DNA of 64,000 bases from Hypomesus transpacificus (lineage: Eukaryota; Chordata; Actinopteri; Osmeriformes; Osmeridae): assembly GCF_021917145.1 (NCBI RefSeq), contig NC_061077.1, positions 14,792,199-14,856,198 of the forward strand, given 5' to 3'. Position 1 is the first letter of the stretch. Every line of letters starts with the position of its first letter. Below the pieces are notes generated by a model, which saw only the letters and a list, made by a program, of their open reading frames with translations, did no database searches and was not told the DNA's origin. Made by a program: the position numbers and the translations under genes. Below, one piece after another: positions 45,896 through 58,209 of the stretch.

Positions 45896-47395
45896 TATGG
45901 CGTGAAATTAGTGCCAGGAGAGCGAGCTCTGTAAAAACGATTTGTAACTTCCAAAAAAGATTTGTGTCCCTGTAGAAAATGATTCATGTAGGCTACTTGC
46001 AAAAAAAAGTTTTGTGTCTCCGTAGAAAAAAAGATTTGTGTACTTGTAAAAAAAAAGTTTTGTGTCTCCCTAACTCTACGGTGTCTCCGTAGAAGAAAAA
46101 GATTTGTGTACTTGTAAACAAAAGTTTTGTGTCTCCGTAGAAGAAAAAGATTTGAGTACTTCTAAAAAAAAAGTTTTGTGTCTCCGTAGAAGAAGGCGAG
46201 AACACTGCTCCCAAAACCATCTAAGCCAATCAAATATAGCCATTTCTGTGTCTAGTATCATTGGACATTTTCGTCTGTCTATCACACATGACCTAGGTCG
46301 TAGTAAGTTTAATAGTTTTTTAATGTAAATATGTATACGGGTATTTAATTAGACAACCAGTCATTGAACCTACCATTACTTGGACAATGTGCAGCTAAAT
46401 GGCAGGGAACTGGCGCGAAGTATAGTGGTTTTCATTCGAAATGTATTATTTACTGCCAGTGTAACATAGTTATCTGGGTTCAGATTAAATTCCACTAAAT
46501 TGGCAGAACCACGCCACCTGCTGTTCAAATGTGTACCTGCTCAGTAGCTGTAGCGCAGCATTTAATTCCACATAGCAACGGAGGATTTTCTGAAAAGTAA
46601 CATGTAGTGAATGCTTGTGGAGGACAATATAATGTAAATAACGTGAAAGGTATTTAAGGTTGACCCAGTTGTAGGTCAAACATTGTAAAATTGTTAATTG
46701 GACACACAATTCTGCCTGCTGAATTTGTGAATAAAACCTTGTACAATAACAAAACGTTCAATGAAATGGTAGGCTACATTTGTCTAGACAATATATAATG
46801 CAAATTGAACAAGCCTGGTGTATTCCTGATCTTAGACGAGACCAAAACCGGTGTCACAAGTTGATATGCAGGACTCTAGTGACAAGCTGGACATGGCATA
46901 ATAGTCATAGTTTCCTGGCATCTTCAGGGACTGACACAACATCTGGTTGTCTAATTAAATATCCGTATACATATTTTCATTAAAAAACTATTCAACTTAC
47001 TACGACCCTTATCCATCAGTTTATACTATTTAAGAGTGTGTTAACTGAATAATGTTTAAATGTTGCATTGAAGATACATGCCCATGGATATTTTGAACTA
47101 CTAAACGTTACCAAATGACTCGCCATTGAAATCATCAGCATTCTAGTTTGTTCTTATTCGTTGACGTTCTTTGTGTGATAGACAGACAAAAATGTCCAAT
47201 GATATTAGACACAGAAATGGCTATATTTGATTGGCTTAGATGGTTTTGGGAGCAGTGTTCCCGCCTTCTTCTACGGAGACACAAAACTTTTTTTTGCAAG
47301 TACACGAATCATTTTCTACAGAGACACAAATCTTTTTTGCAAGTTACAAATCGTTTTTACAGAGCTCGCTCTCCTGGCACTAATTTCACGCCATA
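45896..47395. mobile_element. Non-autonomous DNA transposon with long terminal inverted repeats
   Basis: The outer 52 bp at each end (TATGGCGTGAAATTAGTGCC and onward) are perfect inverted copies. Inverted similarity continues in blocks to about 46360 on the left and from about 46943 on the right. The element is flanked on both sides by the 6-bp direct repeat CAGGTA (45890-45895 and 47396-47401), a target-site duplication. It carries no transposase frame. The left arm holds three tandem units of about 45 bp with TTTTGTGTCTCCGTAGAA. The superfamily is not determined. Its right end is 263 bp before the actr8 ATG. Confidence 0.88.
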
Positions 47396-47658
47396 CAGGT
47401 ATTGTTTAAAAAAAAAAACTTTTTACGTAAAACATATATAGCCTACCCCCCCCCCCCCCACCCCCCAAATGAAGTTGAACGCCGAATGAGCGTAGATCTC
47501 ATCCAGCCAATGGAGAGCAAAGTTGTACGACACGTGACAAAATGCGGAAGTGATAGTGTTCTGTTGACAACTGAGAGCACTGCTATCGTTCAGATACTTT
47601 GTAGTTGCAGCTGAGGTTAACACTGTTGGCCGTCTATTTCCATTCAAATCCGTCAATA

Positions 47659-50600
47659 ATGACACAAGCTGAAAGAGAGCAAGAGAACGGCAAGGAGAAA
47701 GACAAGGAACGAGAGAAGGAGAAAGAGAAGGAGCAGCAACGTGGTGTGAAAAGACCCATCGCCCCACCGGTTATCCCTGAGCCAATACAAGAGGTAAAGT
47801 TGAAACTTTATAGTTTGACCTGATATTTGGCTTGATCCATGTCCGTGATTTCTAGCTTGTATTTAGATTTTATGAGCAACTTGATCAACCATGTTTCAAT
47901 CTAACGTTCGTTTTGTCAACTTGGTCTATTGGACAGCAAGTTGGGTAGCAACGAATACAAGAGTATTATTTCCGTACTGTTCCTTTGTTTTCCAGCAAAT
48001 TCAGAGTAATTTTATCGTGGTGATACATCCAGGCTCCAAAGCTCTGAGAATTGGCCGAGCAACAGACACTCTTCCCGTGATAGTCCCACATGTCATTGCT
48101 CGCAAACACAAGCAAACCGGGCAGCCTAAATATGAGGACCCCTGGCTGCTAAGAGAAGGACTAGATGTGAGCATTACGACTTTATGGAGCACAATTCTTA
48201 TGCTTTGCAAAATGAAGTCGTATACTTCTTTTGTCAAGATTCTCTGTCTTCTTGCTTGTCACACATTTCTTACTTGAGCACTACATTCTCTCACAGAAGC
48301 CAGAAAGCAATGAACAAAGGCAGAATGGTCTTAAAATGGTGGACCAGGCCATTTGGTCTAAGAAGATGTCCAATGGGGTACGACGAACACCAGTGTCTGC
48401 TGAACAGGTGTGTGTTTGTGCGAGAGAGTGAGTAGGAGAATAAGTGTGTGGCTCGACTGTATTCAATATTTGCCATGCAGGTGTGCGTGTGTGGGACCAT
48501 GCAAGGCTGGCCCGACACATGAGCATTTGAGTATGACAGTGTAGTTCTGTACCTCCAGGCCCGGTCTTATAACAGGCAGGTCCGACCAGCAGTTCTGGAT
48601 AGCAGCTCCAGGGTCAAGTGGACCAACACCACCCACCAGCCAGAGCACCTGGTGGGAGAGGAGGTGACGCATCTCTCTCTTTCTCTCTCACGTCATGTTC
48701 AATTACTTTTATATTTACATTTAGTCATTTAGCAGACGCTCTTATCCAGAGCGACTTACAGTAAGTACATGGACATTCCCCCGAGGCAAGTAGGGTGAAG
48801 TGCCTTGCCCAAGGACACAACGTCATTTGGCACGGCCGGGAATAGAGCCGGCAACCTTCTGATTGGTAACCCGATTCCCCTTACCGCTCAGCCATCTGAT
48901 CTTTTCCCACAAGATTTTGGTATATGTAGTTTCTATGTAGTTATGTAGAAGCCTGCACTGTCCTCCCTCTGTCACACAGGCCCTGTACGTCAACCCCACA
49001 GACTGTTACAACGTGCACTGGCCAATCAGCCGGGGCCAGCTGAACGTACACGGGGGCCCCGGGGGCTCCCTGACGGCCGTGCTCTCCAACCTGGAGACCA
49101 TCTGGAGCCACGTCATCCGGAAACATCTGGAGATCCCCCTCAAAGACCTCAAGGTGTCAGAGCCGTCCAGCTGGACGGATGGGATGCCAACCAGCATTCA
49201 CTTCACTTTATAAATCCAGACACAAAGTCAAGTGTTAACGGAACTCGTGTGGACAGTTGCAGGATAAAGACTAAACAAGTTCATTAAAAAAGAGGCAACA
49301 CAAAGAATATGCGAGATGGCAGCAATGAATATACCTGAATATACATAAAGTACAAAAAAAAAAAGCAACTGATGAAGAAAGTATTTTGTCCATCCCTGCT
49401 TTGGAATATAACTTAATATGAGGAGTAATGTCTATGAATATAACTTGCATAACTTAAAATAAAGATTCTTGATCTTCGTCCAGCATTAGGAAGGGAAATG
49501 TTACCAATACACTGAATGAATGACCTGATGTGCTGAGATGTCTTGTTTTGTTTGCTGGGCAGTATTACAGATGTATCCTGCTGGTGCCAGACATCTATAA
49601 CAGACAGCACATCAAGGAGATGGTCAACATGCTGCTGCTTAACATGGGCTTCTCAGGTATCACACACACACACACAACATGGATATGTTTTTGGAAAAAT
49701 TGGATTTTCTTTTTCTCTTTTTTCTCTCTCCATACCTTGACAATGTTTTTTAATACCAATGTCAGTTCACTTGCAAATCAGAATATCCGAACACACACCA
49801 CACTCCAATTGACACCACTGTGAATGCGCCTGGGCCCACAGCCATCGTGGTGCAGCAGGAGTCTGTGTGTGCCACCTTCGGCAGCGGCCTGAGCAGTGCC
49901 TGTGTGGTGGACGTGGGGGACCAGAAGACCAGCCTGTCCTGCGTGGAGGACGGAGTCTCACACCGCAACTCCAGGTGAGCGCCTCGGCCCCGGCCTCGGC
50001 CCCGGCCTCGGCCCCCGCCGCACAGCACGCCCCTTCTGTCTCATGGTTTCCATTCACGTGTCTTCATTTCCAATGCTGTCTCTTTGTGTGTGTCCTGCAG
50101 GCTGTGTCTGGCATACGGTGGTTCGGACATTACACGCTGTTTCTTCTGGCTTCTGCAGAGGGCGGGCTTTCCATACAGGGACTGTCAGCTCTCCAACAGG
50201 CTAGACTGTCAGCTACTACAGCAGCTCAAGGAGGTCTTCTGTCACCTGGACCAGGTACCAACCAGGGCCATGCCCAGATCAGCACCTTCTACTCCTATAC
50301 CCCATCATCAAGCTTCACACCGCACACACTAACCCTACATGGTACACACTACTCCTAGACTTTGCCATCATTTCTTATTCCTTAAACATAAAGTACACAG
50401 TAGACACACACCACCATCATAAACCTATTTCACTCTAACTCTCCCCTACCCTACCCTGACACACTACCCCTGCTTCTTACAAAATGGTCTTTTTTCAGGA
50501 CATCTCAGGACTACAAGACCACGAGTTCCGCACACGTTTCCCAGAGGCCCCAGCTCTCCTCTACCAGATTCGACTAGGAGATGAAAAGCTCCAGGTACCC

Positions 50601-52787
50601 ACTGCTGCTCCTCCACGGTCTCCCGGTCACTCGCCTGCTTCAACCACACATGGTCCTCTTGCCTCGCCGATACTTGGCATATTGAATGTGTGTGTGTCTG
50701 TGTGTATTCCCAGGCCTCCATGGCTCTGTTCTACCCCAGCATGTTTGGGATCGTAGGCCAGAAGATGACATCATTACAGTACCGTTCCCAAGGCGACTCG
50801 GAAGACCCTCACGATGAGCACTACCTGCTTGGAACCCAGAGCAAACAGGACCAGGTAGCATATGCGTCTAGCAGTGTTTCTTTGAGGATTTTGTTTTGTT
50901 AGTGGGGGCAGGTCTGTCCGAAAAACAACCACCCCCCACTCTTGACGTATAGGCTAAGCATTCTGTAGCAAATAATAACAATAAACCCATTATTAATGAC
51001 ATTATCTTAATGCAGTGTAACTACTTCAGCATAATAATGCACCTAAAATACTAAAAGCAAGGGCGTTCACCAATCGCTGTCGAATCAACAGCCACGTGCA
51101 AATTTAGCTAGCATTTGAAGAATACAAACAATGAAAATCACCAGTATAACTTAATTTAAATTTGCAAGAACTATAGACTAATACAATAACAGGCTTGAAT
51201 GAACTGAACATAAGTTATACGACTTACAGTTCTCAAGGACGACATGCACTTTAACAATCACTGCAGATAGACGGCCTTTTGTACAGCCCTATTTCTGATA
51301 CCGTGGCGGCAGAAATGTAGCCATGGCGGGCTAAATCAACACAGAGGAAACACACCTCTAAACACACGTCTAGACACACCTTAGGAGACACACACACACA
51401 CACACAAACCGCTGTGTACACAGTGGAAGCAAACCGTCTCTCCTCTGTCCCTCCCAGTCAGCGAAAGGATCGGCAGACCGCAAGTCCCTCCCCAAAGCAG
51501 GGGGTCTGGAGGGGGAGCTGGGCGTCCAGGGCGGGGGCGACCCCTCTGACCCTCGCGGGGGCGGGGGCCACAGCCAGGACGTGGAATTGGGCCCCTCCCA
51601 GAGTGAGTGTCTGCTGGGAGGGGCCGAGCTGGAGGAGTCCCCCTCCGCCCTGCTGTCCCGGAAGACGGCCATGTCCCAGTTTGAGGGCAAGGCCCTGGGC
51701 CTGGATAAAGCCATCCTCCACAGCATCGACTGCTGCGGTGAGTCCCCGCCACAGTCCCCTCCTACGTTCACACCCCTCACGTCGTCAGAGCCTTCAAACA
51801 AGACTTAATTCAGTGCTCCATTACCTGTTGTTAATGTTATATGAATATGTTGTGTAGCTGTTTGTCATGTGATGTATGTTACATTCATGTATTTATGTAT
51901 TATTGTTATTAATTTATTGTAACATGTATTTATTTAGCAGACGTGTTTATCCATAGCGACAGAAACAGTGCACATTGTACAGCAGATAATCAAAGTCATT
52001 ACTTATCGCCTGTATGAAATGTGTGTGTGTGTGTGTATATTTTTTATTTCCGTTTAGCGTCAGACGAGACAAAGCGCAAGATGTACAGCTCCATCCTGGT
52101 GGTGGGCGGCGGCCTAATGTTCCACCGTGCCCAGGACTTCCTGTTACACCGCATCATCAACAAGATGCCACCTTCCTTCCGACGGCTGGCTGAGAACGTG
52201 GAGGTCATCACCCGCCCCAAGGCAAGCTGAGAACGCCCTGGGACTGGTTCCATCTACTGGGTTCCTCCTTTCACCCCTAATTTTAATTCATTAATCATTA
52301 TTAATATAATAATTTTTTTAAATAAATGTAAAAAAAAGGGGGGGGGGTGGCTTTTCTGCCTCTTTATTATTTTATGATGGTGTATTTGGAGAGGACAGGA
52401 AATATGGGGGGAGAGAGAGAGGCGATGACGTGGTAAAGGGCCTGGTCTGGATTTGAACCCGGGCCACTAAGAGGACAGCCTACATGGTGCCCCTCCCCTT
52501 TCATCTCTGGCCTACTTGGGGAAGAACGTGGAATCCCAAACTGATTTGATCACACACGTCTAGACCTCGTGGCTTCTCTGCATTCCATTCAAATGCAGGC
52601 TTTCAGGATCTGACGGGGCCGTTTGTTTTATGTCCCGGTGCAGGACATGGACCCACGCCTGATCTCGTGGAAGGGTGGAGCCGTGCTGGCGTGTCTGGAC
52701 ACCACCCAGGAGATGTGGATCCACCAGAGGGAGTGGCAGCGATTCGGGGTGCGTATGCTCCGAGAGAGGGCCGCATTCGTCTGGTGA
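47659..52787 (+). CDS. actr8: Actin-related protein 8
   Basis: A nuclear actin-fold subunit of the INO80 chromatin remodeller, which helps bind nucleosomes and anchor actin and Arp4 in the complex. Thirteen exons: 47659-47793, 47996-48166, 48297-48407, 48559-48663, 48980-49153, 49563-49656, 49842-49974, 50101-50254, 50499-50594, 50714-50854, 51458-51737, 52058-52221, 52644-52787. They total 1,902 nt and 633 residues (human 624). The start is a charged Lys/Glu-rich tail (MTQAEREQEN). The core matches ACTR8 along its length, for example FIVVIHPGSKALRIGRATDT, CVVDVGDQKTS and LDKAILHSIDCC, and the end is RMLRERAAFVW. The 51458 exon holds the Gly-rich variable insert. The last intron is GC-AG (52222-52643). 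Confidence 0.95.
48706..48900. repeat. Teleost SINE-like dispersed repeat in an actr8 intron
   Basis: Contains the widespread fish word TTTAGCAGACGCTCTTATCC, then AGAGCGACTTACAG, AAGTGCCTTGCCCAAGG and a terminal tRNA-like part. A shorter decayed relative lies at 51926-51965 (TTTAGCAGACGTGTTTATCC). Family name not assigned. Confidence 0.75.
52333..52490. repeat. Dispersed repeat in the last actr8 intron
   Basis: A run of G, then GAGAGGACAGGAAATATGGG, a GA run and TCTGGATTTGAACCCGGGCC, which resembles a B-box-bearing fish repeat read in reverse. Recognised from memory only. Confidence 0.5.
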
Positions 52788-53116
52788 CCTCTGACCCCGC
52801 CCAGCGGACTCTACTGGAGCTCAGAGGCCAACCACCTCCACAGCAGGACACACTGCACCCAGCCTGACTGAGGGGATGAGGACTTCAAGATCACTGTACA
52901 GTAACTGGGATTGTCAGGTCATATAAACCTCTGTGTACTTGACTCATGGAGTCTTGAACTGTAACAGTATCTATGGTCACAGCTGTTAGAATGTACCATT
53001 TCAGGTTGCAGTTCTGACATTCATCGTGCAGATTGTTTGGATATATTTTTGGCTACATGGAGACTAATCTTCCAAATGTGGTATTCCTAATGAATACATG
53101 TTGTTTGTCTTTGTGG

Positions 53117-53122
53117 AATAAA
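53117..53122 (+). terminator. actr8: Polyadenylation signal, actr8
   Basis: AATAAA about 330 nt after the actr8 stop codon. It faces the selenok signal (53363-53368, minus strand), so the two transcripts end about 240 bp apart. Confidence 0.75.
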
Positions 53123-53362
53123 GTGAATGTTTTTTCCAACTGTCTTATATATTTTACTACCCAGAAACCTATGCATGGCAGATCCCTGATCAAACCTCCC
53201 CCAAAACCAATCATTAACCAGTATCCCACTGTGTGGAACAGTTCAGTCAGTTCCAGAGTTAGATATTAACATTTGCCTCTCCTTCCTCATAAAAATTCAA
53301 CCGTAAAACTACAGCCATGAATTGACAGCGTACCCGGAGGTGACATTTCAAAACGACTACAC

Positions 53363-53368
53363 TTTATT
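53363..53368 (-). terminator. selenok: Polyadenylation signal, selenok
   Basis: TTTATT on this strand, which is AATAAA on the minus strand. It defines a 3' UTR of about 255 nt in the last exon. Confidence 0.7.
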
Positions 53369-53619
53369 TAGCAGGGGATACAAAAAAGAAAAACCTGATG
53401 AATGACTAGAGTGACATTGAGTGTGACAGGAACAGGAAGCTGCTGTGTCAGCCCTCCCCGGTTCCTACGCTGAGGAATTCCCAGGGTGGCGTCAAGAGTC
53501 TGCCACAGGCAGAAGCAGCCAATGAGGAGGGGGTCTGGCACGATGACATCGTTGATCGGGCTCATGGCCGGAGACTGCCACCGTGCACTAGCCCACGCCT
53601 ACACAGCAGGTGTAGGCGT

Positions 53620-56600
53620 TTACCTGTAGGGGAGAGAGGAGACACAGTACAGGCTTAAATCCTGCATGTAGTGGTAGAAGTGTGTTGCACAATAATACAA
53701 GTTCATAATAAATTATATTTGTAATGTGCCTTGTCTTTCCCTCAAAGCGCTAAATAACACGGTGCTCTTAAAACAGAGGCATGGACAGCGTATACATTGA
53801 GAGATGCTTTGGACGTTTCCTTCTCCACGTGTGTCGTCTTCCTCACCTTCCTCATCCTCCTCCTCCCATGGGGGGGGCGCTGGGCCCTCCTCCTCCGTGG
53901 TTTATCCTGCCCATCCGCCTGCGGCCTCCCGGGGGCCCTGGGGGTCTGTACAGACGACAGCATTCAGACAACCAGCAAGCTAACACGGACGCTGATGTAT
54001 TGTGGCTAATGGGGGGGGGGGGGGGGTATCGTGATGACAAAAAGCCCACATCCTTCATTCAAACTGCACTTGATGTTAAGATGTTGTCAATCGGTGGCTG
54101 GAAAGATGCACAGCAATGGAAAAAAAGACTTGGTTTATTAGAACGGTACCGGATCGTATGACCAGTCGAAGCAGAGAGAGGTCAGATGAGTGCAGGCATC
54201 TGACCACTCTGCTTGATTGCTGGAACACAACTGGCCGCTAGTGGACCGCTCCAAGAAAGGAAATCTGGCCTTATACAATGAATAGACAAGTACAAATAGG
54301 GCACAGCATGTGATCGGCCAGTTTGTATAGATGAAAGACTACACCTGACAATATAACTCATTGAAGCCTTTTCCTGCATAGTTTCTCCTCACTGACTCCG
54401 GTCAGTCGGAACCAGTGGGACTACAGTGGGCTCTACAGTATGACCTCTTGACCTAAGTAGCAGAGAAGTCTTTCCAGAGTTTTGCCGCAGCAAAGGCGGC
54501 CGCCTAAGCTTTTTAATAGCGATATCCGCCGTGGTACTCTGTCCTGTTTTTCTCCCTTTCATTCCAAACCGTGACCAACGCCAGTCTCCCTTATCTGCAG
54601 AACGCATTAGTCTATCACACAAACTAGCCCCCCCCCACCAACACCTTAACTAACTAAACGAATATGATAAACAGCACCCCCAATTCTTGTCTGAACTTTG
54701 GTACTTTCTTCCTGCTCAAGTCTGATTGACAGTGGCTTCCCAAAATAACCCAAGGAGGAAGGCCTGCAATCGCCAAAGGCGATTGGCTGGAACAGGATTG
54801 CTGGAACATTACCACACGCTAGTGGACGGCTCCAAAATAAGAAATTGGCATTCCACTAGCACTGAGCTATCCATGTTGCTCCACAACTCCCAGGGCCTCA
54901 GTAGCTTACACAGCATGTTTACCGAAACATCATCTCGGTTGTTTGCAAAAATACCTCAACAGCGCCCCTGTGTACAGTCATAGTATCAAACACGCCCATG
55001 TTAGATAAATGGCTGTGATTGTGTGGAAATGTGTTTGAATGGGAGGGTGGCCAAAGCAAATAAACCATGAGCTTGCATACTGCTTGACAGTTTGTTCCTA
55101 GGCTATACTCTCATGAACAACATGAAAGTTAGGAAAGATATAGTCAGACAAGAACATGGTTCCTAGGTTGTACTCTTATGAACAACATGAAAGTTAGGAA
55201 AGATATAGTCAGACAGGAACATGGTTCCTAGGGTATACTCTTATGAACAACATGAAAGTTAGGAATGATATAGTCAGACAGGAACATAGGAGAGTTAGGT
55301 ATGATGATGTACCGTATTTTTCGGGAAATAAGCTGGATTTTCTACAAACCGCACCCCACCAGAATGGGAGTTTTGTGTTTGTAAATCTGAGTATAAACTG
55401 CACTGGAATATATGCCGCACTTGATACGGGAACAATGATACCAAGCAATGCACAAGTATAGGCAATCTTACAGCATGCCATTGTGTAAAACACTTTGAAA
55501 ACAAAAATAAGTGCGTAATGTATGTTTTCTATTGCCCGGGAATTAACTAATAATATTGAAAAACCATTCACAAAAAAAGTGTTTCTACTGTTGTTTTGTT
55601 ATAACAACGTGCTATAAGCCGCTTCAAAATATAAACCGCACTACCACAAGAAAAAAAAATGGCTGCCTGGGTAGGCTCTCCTTCCAAAGTAAATTCCTTG
55701 TCTGTGCAAACTTTCATGGCGAATAAACACCAATTCTGATTCTGAGGTCAGACAGGAGAATTAGATATGATGTAGTCGGACAGTAGAGTTAGATGTAATG
55801 TAGTCAGACAGGAGAGTTAGGTCTGATGTAGTCAGACAGGAAGGTTAGGTATGATGTAGTCGTACAGTAGAGTTAGATGTAATGTAGTCAGACAAGAGAG
55901 TTAGGTATGATGTAGTCAGACAGGAACACAGGAGGGTTAGGTATGATGTAGTCAGACAGGAGAGTTAGGTATGATGTAGTCAGACAGGAAGGTTAGGTAT
56001 GATGTAGTCAGACAGGAAGGTTAGGTATGATGTAGTCAGACAGGAAGGTTAGGTATGATGTAGTCAGGAAGGAACACAGGAGGGTTATGTATGATGTAGT
56101 CAGGAAGGAACACAGGAGGGTTATGTATGATGTAGTCAGGAAGGAACACAGGAGGGTTATGTATGATGTAGTCAGGAAGGAACACAGGAGGGTTATGTAT
56201 GATGTAGTCAGGAAGGAACACAGGAGGGTTATGTATGATGTAGTCAGGAAGGAACACAGGAGGGTTATGTATGATGTAGTCAGGAAGGAACACAGGAGGG
56301 TTATGTATGATGTAGTCAGGAAGGAACACAGGAGGGTTATGTATGATGTAGACAGACAGGAACATGGCTGCTCACCCTCTCCCGTCGGTGAAGCGAGAGG
56401 CGGAGCCAGCTTTGCCATCCTTCGTCAGGTCTGGCTGAACCAGCGTCTGAAAGCTAACACAGAACACATATATATTGGGGTTTAGGGAACACAGTTCACT
56501 AGTGATCCTTTATAGCAGTGGTTCTCAACCTTGGTCCTCAAGTACCCCGTCCTGCACGTTTGAGATATTTCCCTGTTCCAACACACCTGATTCAAATGAA

Positions 56601-57283
56601 TGGTCGTTAACAGGCTTCTGCATAACTAAATAATGACCCATTCATTTGAATCAGGTGTATTGGAGCAGGGAAACATCTAAAACGTGCAGGACATGGGGTA
56701 CTTGAGGACCAGGATTGAGAACCACTGCTTTAGAGGGTTGTTTACCTGTAGGCTGAAACCATAGGTAGGGTTGTGCAATCCTATCCTATCCACAAAGTCT
56801 ATACTTACAACAGGCCGATAAACTCCACAGCCCCCCAGAACAAGTCACTGAAAAAGGATAATCGCCACGGTGACTGGGTCCTGTTGTCCAGAACCTGACC
56901 TGAGGGAAAAAGAAAAAATAGCTTCACCAACGAGCTTGAGGAGATCAGTTTAGCTTGCTAAGACTCGGCACGTTGGGTCGGCTTATTACTGACCGTCAGA
57001 TTGTAGCGTTAAAAGACACGACAGTGTAAACATGACTTACAAACAGTTGTCAAAAAAGAGCTAGACACCTGTTTGTGTATGGGGTACTAGCAAAATTCGT
57101 GCTAATCTAGCACGCGAGCTAGCATTAGATCAAAGTGGTCAGTTAGGTCTGCCAGTAGGTTAGAGACTACATATTATTGTGTGGGTTGATAAAGACGTTG
57201 CAACTACGCCTCTAAAATGGGTTTATCTATCGAAATATATATTTTACCGTGTTTAGAAACTCACCGTTGGACACGTACACCAT
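53620..57283 (-). CDS. selenok: Selenoprotein K
   Basis: A small single-pass ER membrane selenoprotein that takes part in ER-associated degradation and assists protein palmitoylation with DHHC6. Five coding exons on the minus strand: 57283-57265, 56899-56809, 56453-56376, 53945-53847, 53623-53620. They total 291 nt and 96 residues (human 94). The start MVYVSNGQVLD is followed by SPWRLSFFSDLFWG and a membrane helix (about residues 20-41). A Gly-, Pro- and Arg-rich tail with RRRMGRINH follows. Selenocysteine is encoded by the UGA at 53852-53854, giving GGGGUGR at the end. The last intron splits the final Arg codon, and the stop is TAA at 53622-53620. A SECIS element is required in the 3' UTR but I could not place it. 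Confidence 0.93.
53852..53854 (-). other. selenok: Selenocysteine UGA codon
   Basis: In-frame TGA after ATG and four GGA codons, followed by GGA and a split AGG. Position and context match the conserved penultimate-region Sec of selenoprotein K (U-G-R end). Confidence 0.92.
55096..56355. repeat. Complex minisatellite in selenok intron 3
   Basis: Three units of about 65 bp (55096-55295) share the core GTTAGGAAAGATATAGTCAG. From 55740 the core continues as units of about 28 bp, and from 56060 to 56350 as eight near-identical 36-bp units ending next to the exon donor at 56375. The 36-bp unit is free of stops in several frames, which creates spurious open frames on both strands. Confidence 0.92.
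55311..55735. repeat. Dispersed repeats interrupting the minisatellite
   Basis: The first part (ACCGTATTTTTCGGGAAATA, then ATAAACCGCAC words) resembles a vertebrate DNA-element family with CCGTATTTTTCGG termini. The end (AATAAACACCAATTCTGATT) resembles a common fish repeat tail. Family names not assigned. Confidence 0.5.
56516..56727. mobile_element. hAT-type MITE in selenok intron 2
   Basis: A 212-bp element with inverted ends CAGTGGTTCTCAACC and its complement. Inverted similarity continues inward (GTCCTCAAGTACCCC against GGGGTACTTGAGGAC). It is flanked by 8-bp sites CTTTATAG and CTTTAGAG, one mismatch, as for hAT target duplication. Confidence 0.85.
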
Positions 57284-58100
57284 CTCTGCGACACAGACCT
57301 GTTGTTTACGTCCGGTTCGAGACACTTCCGCATCCGGTAAATTTACCGAAAACTGCAGTTTTAGTTCTGTCCAGCAGATGGAAATCCCTACACAACCCAT
57401 TGAAAAAGGTGTCGAGCTGTTCAATGCATCCAAAACCCCGCCAATTAAACATTTGAAGGAAACATACACAACTGTCTGTAATGCACTGCTTGCTTATTGA
57501 CCAAAAGGGGCCAAACGAATTGTCAAACACACTCTGCCATTCTTCTTTGGTCCCCCCAGGGTAGTGATGATGTTCTAATGTTCCTCCTGGCCTCTGACTC
57601 TGCTGAGCTCACAGTGTTGTGGGTGTTTGTGAGGTAATGGCTAAGCCTGGACAATGGATGATGACTGTCTGTATGTGAGTGTTTGTGTGAAGCCCATGTG
57701 TAGGGGGAAGTACATGGCGCTCCTCTGTCTTGGTAATGCTGTGTGTGGGCTGGGGAGCGTTGGGGAGCGGGAAAGGAACCAAAGGGTGTTTTCTAACAGA
57801 GGAGCACAAAGAGCCATTGAGGTGGGCTAGGTCTGGTTCTTCCCCTTTCTCTGGCCTCCCACAGACCCACCAGGGCCGGAGGAACCAGAACCAGGCCCGA
57901 ACCAGGCCCCTTGTGGCCTGCTTTGGGCCTTGTTTCCGGTGCGTACCATCTATATCCTATTGCTATACTCTACCCCCAGTTCCCCCACATGAAGAGGTCA
58001 TGGATACCTCCAACAATACCCTCTGCCCTCCCTCTCCCCTAACGTCTAACCCCTACCCTGGCCTAGCCCTCCCTCAGTTTTGTGCCTGAATTCAAAGACA
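57284..58100. other. selenok upstream region and intergenic sequence
   Basis: The sequence directly before the selenok ATG (57284-57340) is rich in CG and TTCCG words, fitting a housekeeping promoter. Beyond it I see no exon. Confidence 0.4.
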
Positions 58101-58209
58101 GAGGCTGTAGGACATGACGTAGACGCGTTTGACTGTTTGTGTGTGTCAGCACCATTACTACTGTCTATTTCAGGGAGAGTGAATGGGAGATGGTGTTGTT
58201 TGTGCGTGG

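Noticed and set aside
56008..56485. Open frames on both strands with a 12-residue repeat
   Set aside because: They result from the 36-bp array next to selenok exon 3; both strands are open for the same reason.
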